This document shows positions 31,387-39,446 of a DNA stretch of 64,000 nucleotides, piece by piece. The position numbers were made by a program, and so were the translations under genes. The notes under the pieces are model-generated. The model ran no database searches, had not been told where the DNA came from, and saw only the letters and a program-made list of their open reading frames with translations. Numbering within the stretch: position 1 is the stretch's first letter; every line of letters begins with the position of its first letter. The stretch comes from Prado023 sp963818445 (GTDB taxonomy: Bacteria > Actinomycetota > Actinomycetes > S36-B12 > CAIYMF01), in assembly GCA_963818445.1 (NCBI GenBank), contig CAWFSG010000001.1:124001-188000 (forward strand), in the 5' to 3' direction.

Positions 31387-32118
31387 ATGCCCGTCGAGCC
31401 CGACGCGCCTCGGTGGGCACTGCCTGACCTGCATGACATGCCCGAGGGCCAGGAGCTGGTGGCCCTCGGGGCCGATCTCTCGCCCGGGATGCTGCTGGCG
31501 GGCTACCGCAGCGGGCTCTTCGCGATGCCCGACGGTCGCGAGCTCGGCTGGTGGTCCCCGGACCCCCGCGGCGTCCTGCTGCCGGGACGCGTGCACGTGG
31601 CGAGATCCCTGCGCCGGGCCCTGTCCCGGTTCGAGGTCAGCCGGGACCGGGCGTTCGCCGAGGTCGTGGATGCCTGCGCCGATCCGCAGCGGCCGCACGG
31701 GTGGATCACCGGCGGCTATCGGGACTCCTACCTCGAGCTGCACCGGTTGGGCTGGGCGCACTCGATCGAGGTGTGGGGGGCCGATGGTCGCCTGGCGGGC
31801 GGCCTGTTCGGCGTCGAGGTGGGTGGGCTGTTCGCCGCCGAGTCGAAGTTCCACGTGCGCACTGACGCCTCGAAGGTGGCGGTGGTGGCCCTGAGCGACC
31901 TGTTGGCCGCCGACGGCGACCCCCGCCGGATCATCGACGTCCAGTGGTGCACCGAGCACCTGGCCTCCCTCGGCGCCGTCGAGGTGCCCCGCGCCGTCTA
32001 CCTGCGGGCCCTGCCCGGTGCCCTGGCCTGCGAGTCGCTGCTGACCGACCAACCCGGTCCGGTCGGTCAGGCGGACCCGACGGCGCCGCCGAGCCGGATC
32101 AGGTGGCGCACGGCCTGA
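31387..32118 (+). CDS. aat: Leucyl/phenylalanyl-tRNA-protein transferase
   Basis: 243 residues, full length. Motifs: LVALGADLSPGMLLAGYRSG and LFAMP at the N-terminus, WWSPDPRGVL, WITGGYRDSYLELH, HSIEVW, and GGLFGVEVGGLFAAESKF with the catalytic ASK region, then WCTEHLASLGAVEVPR. It adds Leu or Phe to N-terminal Arg or Lys residues for degradation by ClpS/ClpAP (N-degron pathway). Starts 9 nt after the adoK stop, so probably the same operon. Its last 52 nt overlap, antisense, the 3' end of the tusA-like gene. Confidence 0.92.
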   Translation: MPVEPDAPRWALPDLHDMPEGQELVALGADLSPGMLLAGYRSGLFAMPDGRELGWWSPDPRGVLLPGRVHVARSLRRALSRFEVSRDRAFAEVVDACADPQRPHGWITGGYRDSYLELHRLGWAHSIEVWGADGRLAGGLFGVEVGGLFAAESKFHVRTDASKVAVVALSDLLAADGDPRRIIDVQWCTEHLASLGAVEVPRAVYLRALPGALACESLLTDQPGPVGQADPTAPPSRIRWRTA

Positions 32119-32387
32119 CCGGGGCTCCGGTTGGGGGAGTGCGGCTCCGGACCGGTGGGATCCGCGGTCGGCTCGACCGGGACGTGCGGCCCCAGTGGCT
32201 CCGTCAGGACCAACTCGTGCCCCCGCAGCCGGCACCACGCCGGGACGTCGTACTCGGCTGCCGGGTCGTCGGTGAGCAGCTCGACGAGGCTGCCCGGCGG
32301 TAGCGGGGCGGCTGCTCGGGCCAGCCTGATGATCGGGACCGGGCAGAGCACGCCCCGAGCCTCGACCGTGGCCTGGGGCGCAGTCAC
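32067..32387 (-). CDS. TusA-type sulfurtransferase/redox protein
   Basis: 106 residues. The N-terminal 75 residues are the SirA/TusA fold with the persulfide motif CPVPIIRLARA (CPxP), then PGSLVELLTDDPAAEYDVPAWC, and HELVL. A 30-residue tail rich in Pro (PVEPTADPTGPEPHSPNRSP) is unusual and lies partly over the aat 3' end, so it may not be structured. The GTG overlaps the upstream cysteine desulfurase stop (GTGA), which shows tight coupling. Probable role: accept a persulfide from the desulfurase and pass it on for cofactor or tRNA thiolation. Confidence 0.8.
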   Translation of the reverse strand: MTAPQATVEARGVLCPVPIIRLARAAAPLPPGSLVELLTDDPAAEYDVPAWCRLRGHELVLTEPLGPHVPVEPTADPTGPEPHSPNRSPGQAVRHLIRLGGAVGSA

Positions 32388-33514
32388 GAGCTGGCCCGGT
32401 CTGCGGAGGCCCGGGCTGCGGCGATGGCCGCGGGCAGCGCGGCAAGGAACCCGGCCACGTCGTCCCTGGTGGCATCCGGAGGCAGGCTCACGCGCAGGTT
32501 CCCGTGGGTGATGGCACCCATGGCCGCAAGGACGTGGCTGGGCCGGCGGGTGTCCGCGGTGCACGCCGAGCCCGAGCTGACGGCGAACCCGGCCCGGTCC
32601 AACTCGGTGACGAGCACCTCGCCGTCGGCGTAGAGGACCGTGAAGCAGACGATGTGCGGCGCGGAGTCCGGCCGCCCCAGCGCCAGGACGTCCGGGGCGA
32701 GGTCCGGCACCCGCTCGCGCAGCATCGCGAGCAGCCGTGCGCGGTGCACCGACGTCTGGCCCAGGGACGCGGTGGCCACCTCGAGCGCCGTTGCCGCGGC
32801 AACCGCGCCGGGCACGTCCGGGAACCCAGCCCAGCGCCCGGCCTCGTCCGTGGGCATCGGGCTGCGCCAGCGCACCCCGGTGCGCACGGCGAGGATCCCC
32901 ACGCCGGCGGGTCCGCCCCACTTGTGGGCGCTTCCCGCCAGCACGTCCCAGTGCGGGGTCACCGGGAGGGAACCCAGCGCCGCGCACGCGTCGACCAGGA
33001 GTGGCACCCCGGCAGCCCGGGCGATCTCGTGGAGCTGATCCAGCGGCTGGATCGCCCCCACCTCGTGGTTCACGTGCTGGACGGCCGCGAGCGCGACGCC
33101 AGGGGAACGCAGCGCCTTGCGGAAGGCCTTGACCTCAACCTCAGCCTGAGGGTTGACCTCCACGAGGACGGGGTCCTGGCCGGGCAGCACCCAGTCGGCG
33201 GCCCGCAGCACGGCGGAGTGCTCGACCGCGCTGGCCACGACGGCCGTTCCCACCTTCCGGCGACCCCGGGCGAGCCCGAGGAGGCCCGCGTGCAGGGCCT
33301 GGGTGCCCGACCCGGTGAAGGTGACCTCCTGGGGCAGTGCCCCGAGGCAGGTGGCCACCGACGCCCGGGCGGCATCGAGCAGCTGCCGGGCGACGCGCCC
33401 GTCGCGGTGCAGGCGCACCGGATCGGCCCACCCGTGGTCGAGTGCGGCATCGAGTGCGCGTCGTGCCTCAGGCCCCAGGGGCAGCCCCGAGGCGGCATCG
33501 AATGACCGCGACAT
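32384..33514 (-). CDS. Cysteine desulfurase (class V aminotransferase, NifS/IscS-like)
   Basis: 376 residues. PLP lysine in GSAHKWGGPAG; substrate motif TFTGSGTQALHAGLLGLARG; acidic residue in VDACAALGSLPV; the nucleophilic cysteine in SSGSACTADTRRPSHVLAAMG; and LRVSLPPDATRDDV at the C-terminus. It removes sulfur from cysteine to form an enzyme persulfide. The tusA-like gene downstream overlaps its stop by 4 nt, so the two are very probably a donor-acceptor pair. ATG at 33514 preceded by TACCGT with 7 nt spacing suggests a leaderless mRNA. Divergent from ctaC across 145 bp. Confidence 0.9.
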   Translation of the reverse strand: MSRSFDAASGLPLGPEARRALDAALDHGWADPVRLHRDGRVARQLLDAARASVATCLGALPQEVTFTGSGTQALHAGLLGLARGRRKVGTAVVASAVEHSAVLRAADWVLPGQDPVLVEVNPQAEVEVKAFRKALRSPGVALAAVQHVNHEVGAIQPLDQLHEIARAAGVPLLVDACAALGSLPVTPHWDVLAGSAHKWGGPAGVGILAVRTGVRWRSPMPTDEAGRWAGFPDVPGAVAAATALEVATASLGQTSVHRARLLAMLRERVPDLAPDVLALGRPDSAPHIVCFTVLYADGEVLVTELDRAGFAVSSGSACTADTRRPSHVLAAMGAITHGNLRVSLPPDATRDDVAGFLAALPAAIAAARASADRASS

Positions 33515-33521
33515 GCCGTAC

Positions 33522-33527
33522 ACGGTA
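33522..33527 (-). promoter_or_regulatory. Candidate -10 (TACCGT), leaderless start of the cysteine desulfurase gene
   Basis: TACCGT on the minus strand lies 7 nt before the ATG at 33514; no ribosome binding site between. Confidence 0.4.
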
Positions 33528-33564
33528 TCGGTGACCCCCGTGGCACGTCGGCCGGTTCCTGCGC

Positions 33565-33570
33565 TAGTCT
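33565..33570 (+). promoter_or_regulatory. Candidate -10 (TAGTCT) of the ctaC-ctaD-ctaF operon
   Basis: TAGTCT lies 89 nt before the ctaC GTG, upstream of the 11-bp tandem repeat. The long leader is unusual in this window and may be regulatory. Confidence 0.35.
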
Positions 33571-33618
33571 CCACCCGTTCAGCGTCGTAGGCGCGGTGTA
33601 CCCGCACAGCGCGGAATC

Positions 33619-33640
33619 ACCCGAATCACACCCGAATCAC
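33619..33640. repeat. 11-bp tandem repeat in the ctaC leader
   Basis: ACCCGAATCAC is repeated exactly at 33619-33629 and 33630-33640, with a third GAATCAC at 33614. The unit length is one helical turn. It lies between the putative -10 and the ribosome binding site GAGGGGA, so it would be transcribed; a protein or RNA-level regulatory role is possible. Confidence 0.6.
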
Positions 33641-33659
33641 ACCGAGGGGATCACCAGAC

Positions 33660-34517
33660 GTGGTAGCAGATCGCACCGGCCGTTCCCGGTCGATGCGCCG
33701 GTGGGGGGCCGGGGCAGGAGTCGCCGCCGTCGCCCTGCTGGCGTCCGGGTGCAGCGCCCAGGAGGCGCTGTCCATGAACGCCCCCGACGGCGCCACCGAG
33801 CAGGCACCGATCATCGAGAGCCTCTGGTTCGGGGCGTGGGTGGCTGTGGCCGTCGTGGGCCTCCTGACCGCGGGACTGATCCTCTATGCGGCCGTGCGCT
33901 TCCGCCGCAAGGACGGCGATCCCATGCCGAAGCAGACGCGGTACAACGTGCCGCTGGAGGTCATGTACACGATCGTCCCGCTGGTCATGATCATGGGGAT
34001 GTTCTTCTTCACGGCGCGTGACCAGATCGAGCTCACCAAGGTCTCGGACAACCCGGACAACACGGTCGGCGTGGTCGGCTTCCGCTGGAGCTGGGCGTTC
34101 AACTACGTCGAGGACGATGTCTACGACGTGGGCACCGCCGAGGTCGAGGACATGCCCACGCTGTACCTGCCGGTCAATGAGTCGGTCGTCTTCGAGCTCC
34201 AGAGCCCGGACGTCATCCACTCGTTCTGGATCCCCGCGTTCCTCATGAAGATGGACGTGTTCCCCGACCGGCTGAACAAGTTCGAGGTGACCCCCAACAA
34301 GGTGGGCACCTACGCGGGCCGATGCGCCGAGTTGTGCGGCGTCGACCACTCCCGGATGCTGTTCACCGTGAAGGTGGTGGAGCGTGCGGAGTACGACCGG
34401 CACATGGCCGAGCTGAAGGCCAAGGGCCAGGTCGGCTCCATCGAGACTGATCGCATCTCCCGTGATGGGGAGCGCTACTGGGAGTCCGATCGCTACGAGC
34501 CGGAGGGCACGCTGTGA
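33660..34517 (+). CDS. ctaC: Cytochrome c oxidase subunit II
   Basis: 285 residues. A lipoprotein signal with lipobox LLASGC starts the protein; two membrane helices follow, then the cupredoxin domain with the CuA site: HSFWIPAF and YAGRCAELCGVDHSRMLF (C-x3-C, H, M). It receives electrons from the bcc complex and passes them to haem a. GTG at 33660 has GAGGGG upstream. ctaD begins 4 nt before its stop (GTGA overlap). Divergent from the cysteine desulfurase gene. Confidence 0.95.
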   Translation: MVADRTGRSRSMRRWGAGAGVAAVALLASGCSAQEALSMNAPDGATEQAPIIESLWFGAWVAVAVVGLLTAGLILYAAVRFRRKDGDPMPKQTRYNVPLEVMYTIVPLVMIMGMFFFTARDQIELTKVSDNPDNTVGVVGFRWSWAFNYVEDDVYDVGTAEVEDMPTLYLPVNESVVFELQSPDVIHSFWIPAFLMKMDVFPDRLNKFEVTPNKVGTYAGRCAELCGVDHSRMLFTVKVVERAEYDRHMAELKAKGQVGSIETDRISRDGERYWESDRYEPEGTL

Positions 34518-36235
34518 CGCTTCTCAATGACCGTCCCGCAGAGGTGGGCGCCGCACCCGAACGGCGTGAGCGGTCGCTCGGCCAGAAGATCGTCTCGATC
34601 ATCACGACGACCGACCACAAGACCATCGGCCGGCTCTACATGACGACGTCGTTCACGTTCTTCATGCTCGCCGGCGCCATGGCACTGATCATCCGGGCCG
34701 AGCTGGCCCGCCCGGGCCTGCAGATCGTGACCCTGGAGCAGTACAACCAGCTGTTCACGATGCACGGCTCGATCATGCTCCTGCTGTTCGCGACCGCGCT
34801 GTTCGTGGGCTTCGCCAACTTCCTCATGCCGCTGCAGATCGGCTCCCCGGATGTGGCCTTCCCCCGGCTGAACATGCTCGGCTACTGGATGTACTTCTTC
34901 GGCGGCCTGATCGTGCTGTTCGGCTTCCTGACCCCGGGCGGGGCCGCCGCCTTCGGCTGGTTCCTCTACACCCCGCTGTCGGGCGCCGAGTTCTCCCCGA
35001 GCATCGGCTCGGACCTCTGGATCCTCGGCTTCGCCCTCGGCGGCGTCGGCACCATCCTGGGCGCTGTGAACTTCGTCACCACGATCCTGACGATGCGCGC
35101 CCCGGGCATGACCATGTTCCGGATGCCGATCTTCACCTGGAACGTGCTGCTGACCTCGGTGCTGATCCTCATGGTCTTCCCGGTCCTGGCCGCCACCCTC
35201 GTGGTGCTCGAGATCGACCGGAAGTTCGGCTCGGTGGTCTTCCTGCCGGAGAACGGCGGCGCGATCCTCTTCCAGCACCTGTTCTGGTTCTTCGGCCATC
35301 CTGAGGTCTACGTCCTGGCCCTGCCGTTCTTCGGGGTGATCTCCGAGATCCTGCCGGCCTTCAGCCGCAAGCCGATCTTCGGGTACAAGGGCCTCGTGTT
35401 CGCCACGATCGCGATCGCCGCGCTGTCGATGGCCGTGTGGGCCCACCACATGTACGTCACCGGCGCGATCAGCCTGCCCTACTTCGCCCTGATGACGATG
35501 CTCATCGCGGTGCCCACCGGCGTGAAGTTCTTCAACTGGATCGGCACCATGTGGGGTGGGTCGCTGACCTTCGAGACCCCCATGCTGTTCGCCGTCGGAT
35601 TCCTCATCACGTTCCTCTTCGGCGGCCTCACCGGCGTCATCCTGGCCTCGCCGCCGTTGGACTTCCATGTGTCGGACTCGTACTTCGTGGTGGCGCACTT
35701 CCACTACACGGTCTTCGGCACCGTCGTCTTCGCGATGTTCGCCGGCTTCTACTTCTGGTGGCCCAAGTTCACCGGCAAGATGCTCAACGAGACCTTGGGC
35801 AAGTGGCACTTCTGGCTGACCTTCATCGGCTTCAACGGGACCTTCCTCGTCCAGCACTGGCTGGGCGTCGAGGGCATGCCCCGCCGCTACGGCGACTACC
35901 TGCCCGGTGACGGCTTCACCCTGGAGAACGAGATCTCCTCAGCCTTCGCGCTGATCCTGGGCATCTCGACCCTGGTCTACCTGTACAACTTCTACGTGAC
36001 CACGCGATTCGCCCCGATGGTCAACGTCGATGATCCGTGGGGATATGGCGGCTCGCTGGAGTGGGCGACGTCGTGCCCGCCGCCCCGCCACAACTTCGTG
36101 TCGCTGCCCCGGATCCGCTCCGAGCGCCCGGCGTTCGACCTGCACCACCCGGAGCTCGCAGACTGGGACTCCGTGGGCTACCTCGCCTCGCTCGAGGCCC
36201 AGGGTGCTGGGCAGGCCAAGGGGGAGATCTCGTGA
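34514..36235 (+). CDS. ctaD: Cytochrome c oxidase subunit I (aa3 type)
   Basis: 573 residues, twelve membrane helices. Haem and copper ligands are visible: His in FTMHGSIMLLLF (low-spin haem), the CuB His and cross-linked Tyr in FFGHPEVYVLALPFFG, His-His in VWAHHMYVTG, and HFHYTVFG with both haem ligands. The K- and D-channel region is consistent with A-type oxidases. GTG start overlaps the ctaC stop by 4 nt. Catalyses O2 reduction to water with proton pumping; in this phylum it forms a supercomplex with QcrCAB. C-terminal soluble tail is ELADWDSVGYLASLEA and Gln-rich. Confidence 0.96.
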   Translation: MTLLNDRPAEVGAAPERRERSLGQKIVSIITTTDHKTIGRLYMTTSFTFFMLAGAMALIIRAELARPGLQIVTLEQYNQLFTMHGSIMLLLFATALFVGFANFLMPLQIGSPDVAFPRLNMLGYWMYFFGGLIVLFGFLTPGGAAAFGWFLYTPLSGAEFSPSIGSDLWILGFALGGVGTILGAVNFVTTILTMRAPGMTMFRMPIFTWNVLLTSVLILMVFPVLAATLVVLEIDRKFGSVVFLPENGGAILFQHLFWFFGHPEVYVLALPFFGVISEILPAFSRKPIFGYKGLVFATIAIAALSMAVWAHHMYVTGAISLPYFALMTMLIAVPTGVKFFNWIGTMWGGSLTFETPMLFAVGFLITFLFGGLTGVILASPPLDFHVSDSYFVVAHFHYTVFGTVVFAMFAGFYFWWPKFTGKMLNETLGKWHFWLTFIGFNGTFLVQHWLGVEGMPRRYGDYLPGDGFTLENEISSAFALILGISTLVYLYNFYVTTRFAPMVNVDDPWGYGGSLEWATSCPPPRHNFVSLPRIRSERPAFDLHHPELADWDSVGYLASLEAQGAGQAKGEIS

Positions 36236-36630
36236 AGCTCGCAGGCAAGCTCTTCATCGGGGGGGCGGTCTTCTACTGGCTCGTCACCGCCTTCTACTGG
36301 ATCATGTCCCACGACGAGGCCGGAACGGTCGCGCTGTTCCTCACCGGGGCCCTGTCGGCGATGATCGGCTTCTACCTGGTGGTCACCGCCAAGCGGCTGC
36401 CCGACCAGCCCGACGACCTCCCGGACGCCGAGATCTGGGATGCCGACCCGGACTACGGGTTCTTCAGCCCGCACTCCTGGGCCCCGCTCCTGGTGGGTGC
36501 CTCGGCGGCGATCACCTTCGCCGGCCTGGCATTCGCCGCATGGATCGTGGCCGCGGGTGCGGTGCTGGTGATCATGTCGTCGGCCTACTGGGTGTTCGAG
36601 TACTACCAGGGCCCCAAGCGCCAGTTCTGA
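36232..36630 (+). CDS. ctaF: Cytochrome c oxidase subunit IV (actinobacterial CtaF)
   Basis: 132 residues, four membrane helices: KLFIGGAVFYWLVTAFYW, ALFLTGALSAMIGFYLVV, then the conserved loop DAEIWDADPDYGFFSPHSWAP, and two further C-terminal helices ending in WVFEYYQGPKRQF. This is the actinobacterium-specific small oxidase subunit. GTG start overlaps the ctaD stop (GTGA). Completes the ctaCDF operon. Confidence 0.93.
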   Translation: MKLAGKLFIGGAVFYWLVTAFYWIMSHDEAGTVALFLTGALSAMIGFYLVVTAKRLPDQPDDLPDAEIWDADPDYGFFSPHSWAPLLVGASAAITFAGLAFAAWIVAAGAVLVIMSSAYWVFEYYQGPKRQF

Positions 36631-36638
36631 CCGGTCCG

Positions 36639-37127
36639 TCAGCCTGACCCGGGGGCCAGGCCGCCCCACGCGTGCCGCCACGTGCGGGTGCGCCAGCAAC
36701 GCTTGCGATGCCCGGACGTGCGCACCGCGAAGGCCGCGAAGGCCAACCAGAGCACGGCGACCTGGGCGCCGACCGTGGACCACGTCCACGTCGTGATCCC
36801 CGCGGCTGCGAGGAACGCCAGCCCGGCCACGCACCACACGACCAACCCGAAGCCGATCCGTGCCCGCTTCCTGCTCGGCACTGTCCCCAGGCGCCCAGCG
36901 TCGAGCTCCTGTCCACGGACGTGACCCGCGGTGCAGCCGGTGCCCGCGATCAGGTACTCCGGCTCCACCGGGCGGGTCCGGGTGGTGGGCCTCGGTGGGG
37001 CGGACGCGCTCGACGGGCGGCCATTCGGGACAGCGGCGGGCGCCGCGGGAGGGGCGGACTGCGGGGGCGCGGGCGGGCGGTCCTGCGGCGTGCGGGGCAT
37101 GACGCGCTGCCGGGAGGACTTGGCCAT
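36639..37127 (-). CDS. Hypothetical membrane protein with Pro/Ala-rich N-terminus
   Basis: 162 residues. A low-complexity Pro/Ala/Arg N-terminus (PPAPPQSAPPAAPAAV) is followed by VEPEYLIAGTGCTAGHVRGQEL, two membrane helices (about residues 92-110 and 117-137) and a basic tail RKRCWRTRTWRHAWGG. TAGGAGG five bases before the ATG is a strong ribosome binding site and itself contains the trpD stop codon, so it is coupled to trpD. No family recognised. The neighbourhood (cox genes, trpD) suggests co-inheritance with the respiratory block but not a function. Confidence 0.7.
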   Translation of the reverse strand: MAKSSRQRVMPRTPQDRPPAPPQSAPPAAPAAVPNGRPSSASAPPRPTTRTRPVEPEYLIAGTGCTAGHVRGQELDAGRLGTVPSRKRARIGFGLVVWCVAGLAFLAAAGITTWTWSTVGAQVAVLWLAFAAFAVRTSGHRKRCWRTRTWRHAWGGLAPGSG

Positions 37128-37136
37128 CGTCGCCTC

Positions 37137-38231
37137 CTACGGCTGCAGGTCCTGGCTGGTGCTGATCCACTGGTCGAGCAGGGCGCGTGCGGCGCCGGAT
37201 GAGAGGGCCTCGCGGGCAGCGGGCAGGGCTGCGGTCATCCGGGTGGCGAGGTCGGTCGTCGCCTCCGGGATGGTGACCGGGAGGCTGCCCCCAGCCGCCG
37301 CGTAGGCCACCAGGGCCGCGGCGGCGTTGAGGCAGACGGCGTCGCGGATCCCTGCGACAGCCGGATCATCGGGGTTGTCCAGCAGTGTGCGGAACACCGT
37401 GGCGTTGCGCTGGGCCGATCCGCCGCGCAGGGCGTCAGGGGCCGGAACCGGGATCCCGAGGACGGTCGGGTCGAGGGTGACTCGTCGGGGCTCGTCGCCC
37501 GTGAGGTCCCAGACGGTGGAGGTTGCGTAGACCGTGAGCTCGTCGAGGCCATCATCGCCATGGACGACCAGGGCCTTGGTGCCCCGTGCTGCCAGCACGC
37601 CGGACATGAGGTCGCCGATCGCCTCGGTGGGCACGCCGAGGACCTGGGCGGCGGGGTGCGCGGGGTTGGCCAGGGGGCCCAGGACGTTGAACACCGTGCG
37701 GATGCCCAGCTCACGGCGGATCGGCCCGATGTGGCGCATGGCCGGGTGGAAGACCGGGGCGAAGCAGAACGTGATGCCCAGCAGCCGGCCGGCCTCGGCC
37801 GCAGCGGCTGCGGGCAGGTCGATCACCACGCCGAGGGCCTCGAGCATGTCGGCCGACCCGCTCTGGGAGGAGGCGGCCCGGTTCCCGTGCTTGGCGACCC
37901 TGGCCCCCGCAGCTGCTGCGACGACGGCTGCCATCGTCGAGATGTTGACCGTGTGCGATCGGTCGCCGCCCGTGCCGCACGTGTCCACCACCGGACCCTC
38001 GATGTCCAGCGGCACGCTGGCGTTCATCATGCCGGTGACCAGGCCGGACACCTCGCGGGCGGTCTCGCCCTTGGCGCGCAGGGCCACGAGGAACGCGGCC
38101 GTGTTGGCGGGGGGAGCGGACCCGGTGAGCATCTCGGCCATCACCCACGTGGTGGTGGGGGCGTTGAGGTCCTCACCGGCCAGCAGCGCCTCGAGGACGT
38201 CGACCCAGTCGGTCAGCGGCGCCTCGTTCAC
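37137..38231 (-). CDS. trpD: Anthranilate phosphoribosyltransferase
   Basis: 364 residues. PRPP site is DTCGTGGDRSHTVNISTMAA; KHGNRAASSQSGSADMLEALG binds anthranilate and Mg2+; RRELGIRTVFNVLGPLANP and VHGDDGLDELT are also diagnostic. Second step of tryptophan synthesis. The GTG overlaps the upstream receiver-domain gene stop by 4 nt (GTGA). No other trp genes nearby; trpD in isolation next to cox genes matches mycobacteria (Rv2192c). Confidence 0.93.
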   Translation of the reverse strand: MNEAPLTDWVDVLEALLAGEDLNAPTTTWVMAEMLTGSAPPANTAAFLVALRAKGETAREVSGLVTGMMNASVPLDIEGPVVDTCGTGGDRSHTVNISTMAAVVAAAAGARVAKHGNRAASSQSGSADMLEALGVVIDLPAAAAAEAGRLLGITFCFAPVFHPAMRHIGPIRRELGIRTVFNVLGPLANPAHPAAQVLGVPTEAIGDLMSGVLAARGTKALVVHGDDGLDELTVYATSTVWDLTGDEPRRVTLDPTVLGIPVPAPDALRGGSAQRNATVFRTLLDNPDDPAVAGIRDAVCLNAAAALVAYAAAGGSLPVTIPEATTDLATRMTAALPAAREALSSGAARALLDQWISTSQDLQP

Positions 38232-38650
38232 GGGCGCGTGGTCGCCGGGAGCCGGGTGCGCAGCAGGCCGGAGACGGCCTCGGCCAGCTGGCCCGGGTCG
38301 ATCGGGTGGCCCACAACGGCGTCGGCCCTCGACCACGTGGCCAACCACGCGTCCTGAGGGCGGCCGGTGAGCACCAGGATGGGCGGGCAGCGGTGGATCT
38401 CGTCCTTGAGCTGGCGGGTCAGCCCGAGGCCCCCGGTCGGGGTGGCCTCACCGTCGAGGATCATCAGGGCCAGGCCGCCGGCATCCGCGGTGCGCAGCAC
38501 GACCGGGCCGGTGGCGACCTCGACGAACTCCAGATCGGGCAGGTCCGGATCGGGGCGCGTGCCCAGGGCGTTGATCACGGCGCGTCGGACGGTGAGGTCG
38601 TCGCTGTAGACCATGACCCGCAGCGATGGGGGGGCCTGGGGGCTGGGCAT
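38228..38650 (-). CDS. Stand-alone receiver-domain protein, degenerate
   Basis: 140 residues, one CheY-like domain and no output domain. The acidic pair (YSDDLTV) and the phosphoacceptor Asp (LMILDGEA) are present and the conserved Thr is in LVLTGRP, but the invariant Lys is replaced by His (VVGHPIDPGQL in place of xxKPxD). Phosphorylation dynamics may therefore be altered or absent. ATG at 38650 has AGGAG five bases upstream. It overlaps trpD by 4 nt and diverges from ctaE, an arrangement that suggests coordinated expression with respiration or tryptophan synthesis, though no kinase is adjacent. Confidence 0.75.
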   Translation of the reverse strand: MPSPQAPPSLRVMVYSDDLTVRRAVINALGTRPDPDLPDLEFVEVATGPVVLRTADAGGLALMILDGEATPTGGLGLTRQLKDEIHRCPPILVLTGRPQDAWLATWSRADAVVGHPIDPGQLAEAVSGLLRTRLPATTRP

Positions 38651-38773
38651 GGGGACTCCTGTGGGTTGCGTCTGGGGGGATGCTACTTGGTCGGGCAGTG
38701 GGCGGGCAGGAGCAGGGCAGGACACGCCGCCACCCGGACCGGGGTCCGGGTGGGAACTCCGGGACAGATCTGA

Positions 38774-38779
38774 CAGACT
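38774..38779 (+). promoter_or_regulatory. Candidate -10 (CAGACT), leaderless start of ctaE
   Basis: CAGACT lies 6 nt before the ctaE GTG and there is no ribosome binding site in between. Confidence 0.35.
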
Positions 38780-38785
38780 GCGCGC

Positions 38786-39394
38786 GTGGCTTCGACAACC
38801 GTTGTGACCTCCGCGCACCCCGGTGCCCATCCGACCCACCCCAACAAGGTGGCCGTGGGCACGATCATCTGGCTGTCCAGCGAGCTGATGTTCTTCGCTG
38901 GGCTCTTCGCGATGTACTTCACGCTGCGCTCCACGAACCCCGAGGTGTGGGCCGAGCAGACGCAGTTCCTCAACGTGGGCTTCGCGACCGTGAACACCCT
39001 GATCCTGGTCTCCTCGAGCGTGACCTGTCAGATGGGTGTCCTGGCGGCCGAGCGGGGTGACATCCACCGCATGCAGCGCTGGTACATGCTCACCTTCGTC
39101 CTGGGCGCGATCTTCATCGGCGGCCAGGTCTTCGAGTACGCCCACCTGATCCAGGTCGAGGGGCTGACGCTCTCGTCCTCGGCGTACGGATCGGCGTTCT
39201 ACCTGACCACCGGGTTCCACGGCCTGCACGTGGTCGCCGGACTGGTGGCCTTCCTGTTCGTGCTGGCCCGGTCCTACGCCTCACGGCGGTACGGCCACGA
39301 GCAGGCGACGGCGGCCATCGTGACCAGCTACTACTGGCACTTCGTCGACGTCGTCTGGATCGCCCTGTTCTTCACGATCTACGTCCTCCAGTAG
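38786..39394 (+). CDS. ctaE: Cytochrome c oxidase subunit III
   Basis: 202 residues, five membrane helices: NKVAVGTIIWLSSELMFFAG with the conserved Glu, and the C-terminal pair FYLTTGFHGLHVVAGL and YYWHFVDVVWIALFF. The GFHGLHV and WHFVDVVW motifs are family signatures. GTG at 38786 has only a CAGACT hexamer before it, pointing to a leaderless mRNA. First gene of the ctaE-qcrCAB operon, the usual actinobacterial arrangement. Function: stabilises subunit I and oxygen access. Confidence 0.95.
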   Translation: MASTTVVTSAHPGAHPTHPNKVAVGTIIWLSSELMFFAGLFAMYFTLRSTNPEVWAEQTQFLNVGFATVNTLILVSSSVTCQMGVLAAERGDIHRMQRWYMLTFVLGAIFIGGQVFEYAHLIQVEGLTLSSSAYGSAFYLTTGFHGLHVVAGLVAFLFVLARSYASRRYGHEQATAAIVTSYYWHFVDVVWIALFFTIYVLQ

Positions 39395-39446
39395 CACCCG
39401 ACCCTCGTCCCCGCCCCGGCAATCCGATCCCTGCAGAGGTAGGCCA

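Noticed and set aside
30223..32475. 750-codon minus-strand ORF opposite adoK and aat
   Set aside because: Shadow of two well-supported genes; no domain features.
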